This document shows, in pieces, positions 61,804 to 64,000 of a stretch of DNA of 64,000 nt (the stretch's first letter is position 1; each line of letters opens with the position of its first letter). The notes beneath the pieces were generated by a model. The model was not told the origin of the DNA. It ran no database searches and was given only the letters and a program-made list of their open reading frames with translations. Position numbers and translations under genes: made by a program. The stretch is from JBDREC01 sp043820105 [NCBI: Pseudomonadota bacterium] (lineage in GTDB: Bacteria > Bdellovibrionota_F > JAHFAK01): positions 62,001 through 126,000 of the forward strand of contig JBDREC010000004.1 of the NCBI GenBank assembly GCA_043820105.1, written 5' to 3'.

Positions 61804-62484
61804 ATGATAGATAAAGACGATAATAAAAATATTAGTTCAAAGAATTTACTAAAACTTACTGAAGGGATTCGGCAAGATCTTGAGAGAAAACTGGATAATC
61901 AAGATATTTACATTCCAATAGATGTAAAACCCCAAAGCGAAACTTTAGGTCAAATTCGAAAAGAACTTATAAACTGTGAAAGGTGCAAGCTTTGCCACAA
62001 TAGAAAGCATGTTGTTTTTGGTGTTGGATCAGAGACTGCTGACCTTGTTTTTGTTGGTGAGGGCCCAGGCCATGATGAGGATATACAAGGACTTCCTTTT
62101 GTTGGTAAAGCAGGACAGCTTTTGACAAAAATTATTAATGCGATGAATTTTACGCTCAACGAAGTTTATATTACAAACATTGTAAAATGTAGACCCCCTC
62201 AAAACAGAAACCCACAACCTGATGAAATTGCCATGTGTGAACCATTTTTATTGAGGCAGCTTGAAGTGCTTAAACCCAAGGTAATTTGCACTCTTGGGAA
62301 ATTTGCGGCTCAAACGCTTTTAAAATCAGAGTTTACAATTTCTCAGCTTAGAGGGAAATTTTATGATTATAATAGTATTAAATTGATGCCAACATATCAC
62401 CCTGCCTTTTTGCTTAGAAATCCAGGCATGAAAAGGCCGGTTTGGGAAGATGTTCAAAAAATCCAGAAAGAATTGGAGAGATAA
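61804..62484 (+). CDS. Uracil-DNA glycosylase, family 4
   Basis: 226 residues. Family-4 motifs: the active-site loop [18 protein letters not shown] at 84-101 (GExPGxxED), [14 protein letters not shown] at 124-137, and the [10 protein letters not shown] loop with H199. The 4Fe-4S cysteines C58, C61 (CERC), C129 and C145 have the family spacing, including 16 residues between the last two. It removes uracil from DNA as the first step of base excision repair. An N-terminal extension of about 45 residues is extra. The SPFH gene begins 2 bp after the stop. The ATG has no strong Shine-Dalgarno sequence. Confidence 0.93.
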   Translation: MIDKDDNKNISSKNLLKLTEGIRQDLERKLDNQDIYIPIDVKPQSETLGQIRKELINCERCKLCHNRKHVVFGVGSETADLVFVGEGPGHDEDIQGLPFVGKAGQLLTKIINAMNFTLNEVYITNIVKCRPPQNRNPQPDEIAMCEPFLLRQLEVLKPKVICTLGKFAAQTLLKSEFTISQLRGKFYDYNSIKLMPTYHPAFLLRNPGMKRPVWEDVQKIQKELER

Positions 62485-62485
62485 T

Positions 62486-63592
62486 ATGTTTAGTAAAAAA
62501 AAGAAGGATAAAAAAGAAAAAGATGATCTTCCAAAGATTACCTTTATTTCTTTGCTTTTAAAGTCCTTTTTCTTTGTGCTTTTAATAGGTGCTTTGGCTT
62601 TGGCAGTCTTGGGAATGCAGAAAGTAGCTGTAACTGAGGTTGGAGTTAAAATAAATAGGATTGAAATTCCTTATTTAATGGAGAGTGGAATTCAGCCAAA
62701 AGTTTATCATCCAGGCTATGTTTTTTCAATTCCCTTTATTCAAAAAGTTGATGTAATTGATGCAAAGATCAAGTCCTATGATATGTCCAAGACTTTTTCA
62801 GGAAATAAATTAGATGGAGATAAAGCTCTGGAAATCAGAACTTTTGATGAAAGTACTGTGTTTGTTGATATTACTATTTTATACCAAATAGACAGAAACA
62901 AAGCATATATTTTTTGGGGCAATGTTGCTAAAACTTCAGGCAGTGAGAGTTCTTACTACAGCGAAGTTATTAAAACATTAAATAATGAAATCCGTGATCA
63001 AATGCTTTTTTCTTTAGGAGTACTGGGAAGAGACGACTTTTACTCTAAAAGTCAGGGCCGCGAAGACCTTGCTATGAAAGCAAAAGAAGTAATAAATAGG
63101 AAATTTGATAAAGACAATTTAGGAATTATAATTGTTGATATTTTTCTTCGGGATTTTTCTTATTCTGCAGATTATGAAGCAAAAATTCTAGATAAATCAT
63201 TAACTGAGCAATTTGCCTTAGTAGAAAAATCAAAAGTAAAAGTTGAAGAAGTCCGAAAAGTATTAAATGCTGACATACTTTCAGCTGGAGAAGCACAAAT
63301 TAGGATTATACAAGAAGAAGGTTTTGCAGCTGAAAGGCAAATCATGGCTGATGGTGATTTGTATTTAACTTCCAAAAAAGCAGAGGGTGATTTAGCTATA
63401 AAAATAGCAACTGCAGAAGGAAAGCTAGCTCTAGCGCAAGCTTTTAAAGGAGAGGGCGGAAATATCTCAGTTGCAATTGAGATGGCAAAGAGATTAAAAG
63501 AACTTGATACAATCATTCTTCAATCTGGCGGAAAAGATGGTTTGAATCCACTTAATGTCGAAGATATGACCAAAATGTTTGGAGTAAAGTGA
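62486..63592 (+). CDS. SPFH/band-7 membrane protein (HflK-like)
   Basis: 368 residues from the ATG at 62486, preceded by TTGGAGAG inside the glycosylase gene. A Lys-rich N-terminus (KKKKDKKEKDD) is followed by one TM helix (about 24-45). The SPFH domain (about 48-245) includes VAVTEVGVKINR, a YHPGYVFSIPFIQKVDVID segment and FDESTVFVDITILYQID. A long helical part (about 245-340) rich in Glu/Ala/Lys follows, as in HflK/stomatin oligomers. Such proteins form cage-like rings that control membrane proteases such as FtsH. A second SPFH gene follows after a heptad-repeat gap. Confidence 0.82.
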   Translation: MFSKKKKDKKEKDDLPKITFISLLLKSFFFVLLIGALALAVLGMQKVAVTEVGVKINRIEIPYLMESGIQPKVYHPGYVFSIPFIQKVDVIDAKIKSYDMSKTFSGNKLDGDKALEIRTFDESTVFVDITILYQIDRNKAYIFWGNVAKTSGSESSYYSEVIKTLNNEIRDQMLFSLGVLGRDDFYSKSQGREDLAMKAKEVINRKFDKDNLGIIIVDIFLRDFSYSADYEAKILDKSLTEQFALVEKSKVKVEEVRKVLNADILSAGEAQIRIIQEEGFAAERQIMADGDLYLTSKKAEGDLAIKIATAEGKLALAQAFKGEGGNISVAIEMAKRLKELDTIILQSGGKDGLNPLNVEDMTKMFGVK

Positions 63593-63594
63593 AT

Positions 63595-63629
63595 AAGTGG
63601 TAAGTGGTAAGTGGTAAGTGGTAAGTAAT
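63595..63629. repeat. Heptanucleotide repeat (AAGTGGT)5
   Basis: Four perfect AAGTGGT units and a partial fifth (AAGTAAT), 2 bases after the stop of the HflK-like gene. Same family as 31305-31325. Confidence 0.85.
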
Positions 63630-63632
63630 ATT

Positions 63633-63660
63633 CTTACGATTTGCGATATATGACTTACGA
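63633..63660. repeat. Heptanucleotide repeat (CTTACGA)4
   Basis: CTTACGA, TTTGCGA, TATATGA, CTTACGA: the reverse-complement family, 3 bases after the AAGTGGT array. The two arrays together can form an imperfect hairpin between the two SPFH genes. Confidence 0.7.
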
Positions 63661-63687
63661 CTAAGTTTATATAAAAAGGATTTAAAT

Positions 63688-64000
63688 ATGCGTAAGTGTT
63701 TTTTATTGTTTATATTATTAACATCAACTTTTAGTCTTCTTGGTTGCTGGGATCAGATGGGGACAAATGAGGTTGGGGTTGTTACAAACAATCTGCCTGC
63801 TCCAATAAGATGGACAAAGCCATGGAAATTGGCCTATGGAGTTGCAAATGATACTATCAGCAGAGGGCAGTTTGTTATTTATATTCCTGGCATTCAACAA
63901 ATAGACAAATTTGATGTTTCAATTAAAACTATGGATATTGGTACTGAAATTAAAATTTCAGAAACTGACTCAATAAAGGGAATGCGCCTTAAAACAAAAG
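63688..64000 (+). CDS. SPFH/band-7 lipoprotein (HflC-like), N-terminal part
   Basis: The gene runs off the window; 104 residues are visible. A lipoprotein signal MRKCFLLFILLTSTFSLLGC has lipobox LLGC (Cys at 20). The sequence then looks like the start of an SPFH domain: GTNEVGVVTNN, a loop of about 25 residues, then GQFVIYIPGIQQIDKFDVSIKTMDI, which parallels the HflK-like protein before it. HflC homologues are usually anchored by a transmembrane helix, so a lipid anchor is odd. AAAAGGA lies about 7 bases before the ATG. It is the probable partner of the HflK-like protein in a membrane ring. Confidence 0.75.
   Translation, partial: MRKCFLLFILLTSTFSLLGCWDQMGTNEVGVVTNNLPAPIRWTKPWKLAYGVANDTISRGQFVIYIPGIQQIDKFDVSIKTMDIGTEIKISETDSIKGMRLKTK

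Noticed and set aside
1-64000. tRNA, rRNA, insertion sequences and prophage genes
   Set aside because: Looked for on both strands by eye: no cloverleaf with a CCA-proximal TTCGAAT-like arm, no rRNA blocks, no transposase or integrase proteins were seen. A tRNAscan or Infernal run would settle the RNA genes.

Overview
The window is AT-rich bacterial chromosome, coding densely on both strands. Many proteins carry lipoprotein or Sec signal peptides, and there is a TolC/MFP/RND efflux set, an OmpA-like lipoprotein, SurA-like periplasmic isomerases and an HflK/HflC-type pair, so the cell is a diderm (Gram-negative type). The gene mix (BatA-D, sigma-54 promoters in front of envelope genes, HD-GYP, ribosomal protein bTHX, heptanucleotide repeats) suggests an uncultured or poorly sampled lineage, perhaps near the former Deltaproteobacteria or a candidate phylum. 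I cannot place it further from sequence alone. I see no rRNA, tRNA, insertion sequence, prophage or CRISPR array.

Layout. 0-1.2 kb: end of a pseudouridine kinase gene and psuG. 1.2-3 kb: two divergent exported-protein genes with facing sigma-54 promoters. 3-7 kb: DNA polymerase IV, an MFS transporter and a GAF/HD-GYP c-di-GMP phosphodiesterase. 7-18.7 kb: large exported proteins (a 1523-residue HEAT-repeat protein, an 1144-residue protein with an HD motif, a cysteine-cluster protein) around an M24 peptidase and bTHX. 18.9-26 kb: metG, a predicted beta-barrel protein, a TPR-like protein with a histidine kinase and response regulator, and then a non-coding interval with a predicted sigma-54-driven small RNA. 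26.3-29 kb: small exported proteins and a lone CpaF/TadA-type ATPase. 29.3-35.6 kb: a TetR-controlled tripartite efflux operon. 35.6-37 kb: chorismate synthase fused to chorismate mutase. 37-42.5 kb: three lipoproteins with Asp/Pro- or acid-rich stalks. 42.6-43.9 kb: a DUF4143-type ATPase. 43.9-49.4 kb: a shikimate operon (DAHP synthase, aroB, an aroD-aroE fusion, aroA, aroK). With the aroC fusion it covers the route from E4P + PEP to prephenate. 49.5-58.8 kb: a nine-gene Bat (aerotolerance-type) operon running into an ABC-2 exporter with a peptidase-like ectodomain. 59-61.7 kb: three parvulin/SurA-type proteins. 61.8-64 kb: family-4 uracil-DNA glycosylase and two SPFH proteins, the last cut by the window edge.

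Two patterns cut across the genes. First, at least eight good GG-N10-GC (-24/-12, sigma-54) promoters lie almost only in front of exported or lipid-anchored proteins of unknown role, and one drives what looks like a ~210-nt small RNA ending in a strong terminator. A TGTCYCA-type element recurs about 80-120 bp upstream of several of them and is a candidate activator site. Second, more than twenty short tandem arrays with a 7-bp (sometimes 8-bp) period are scattered through the window. The unit sequence differs by family but the period is kept. They sit mostly at gene ends, supplying stop codons and C-termini, and three sit inside the aroA coding sequence.
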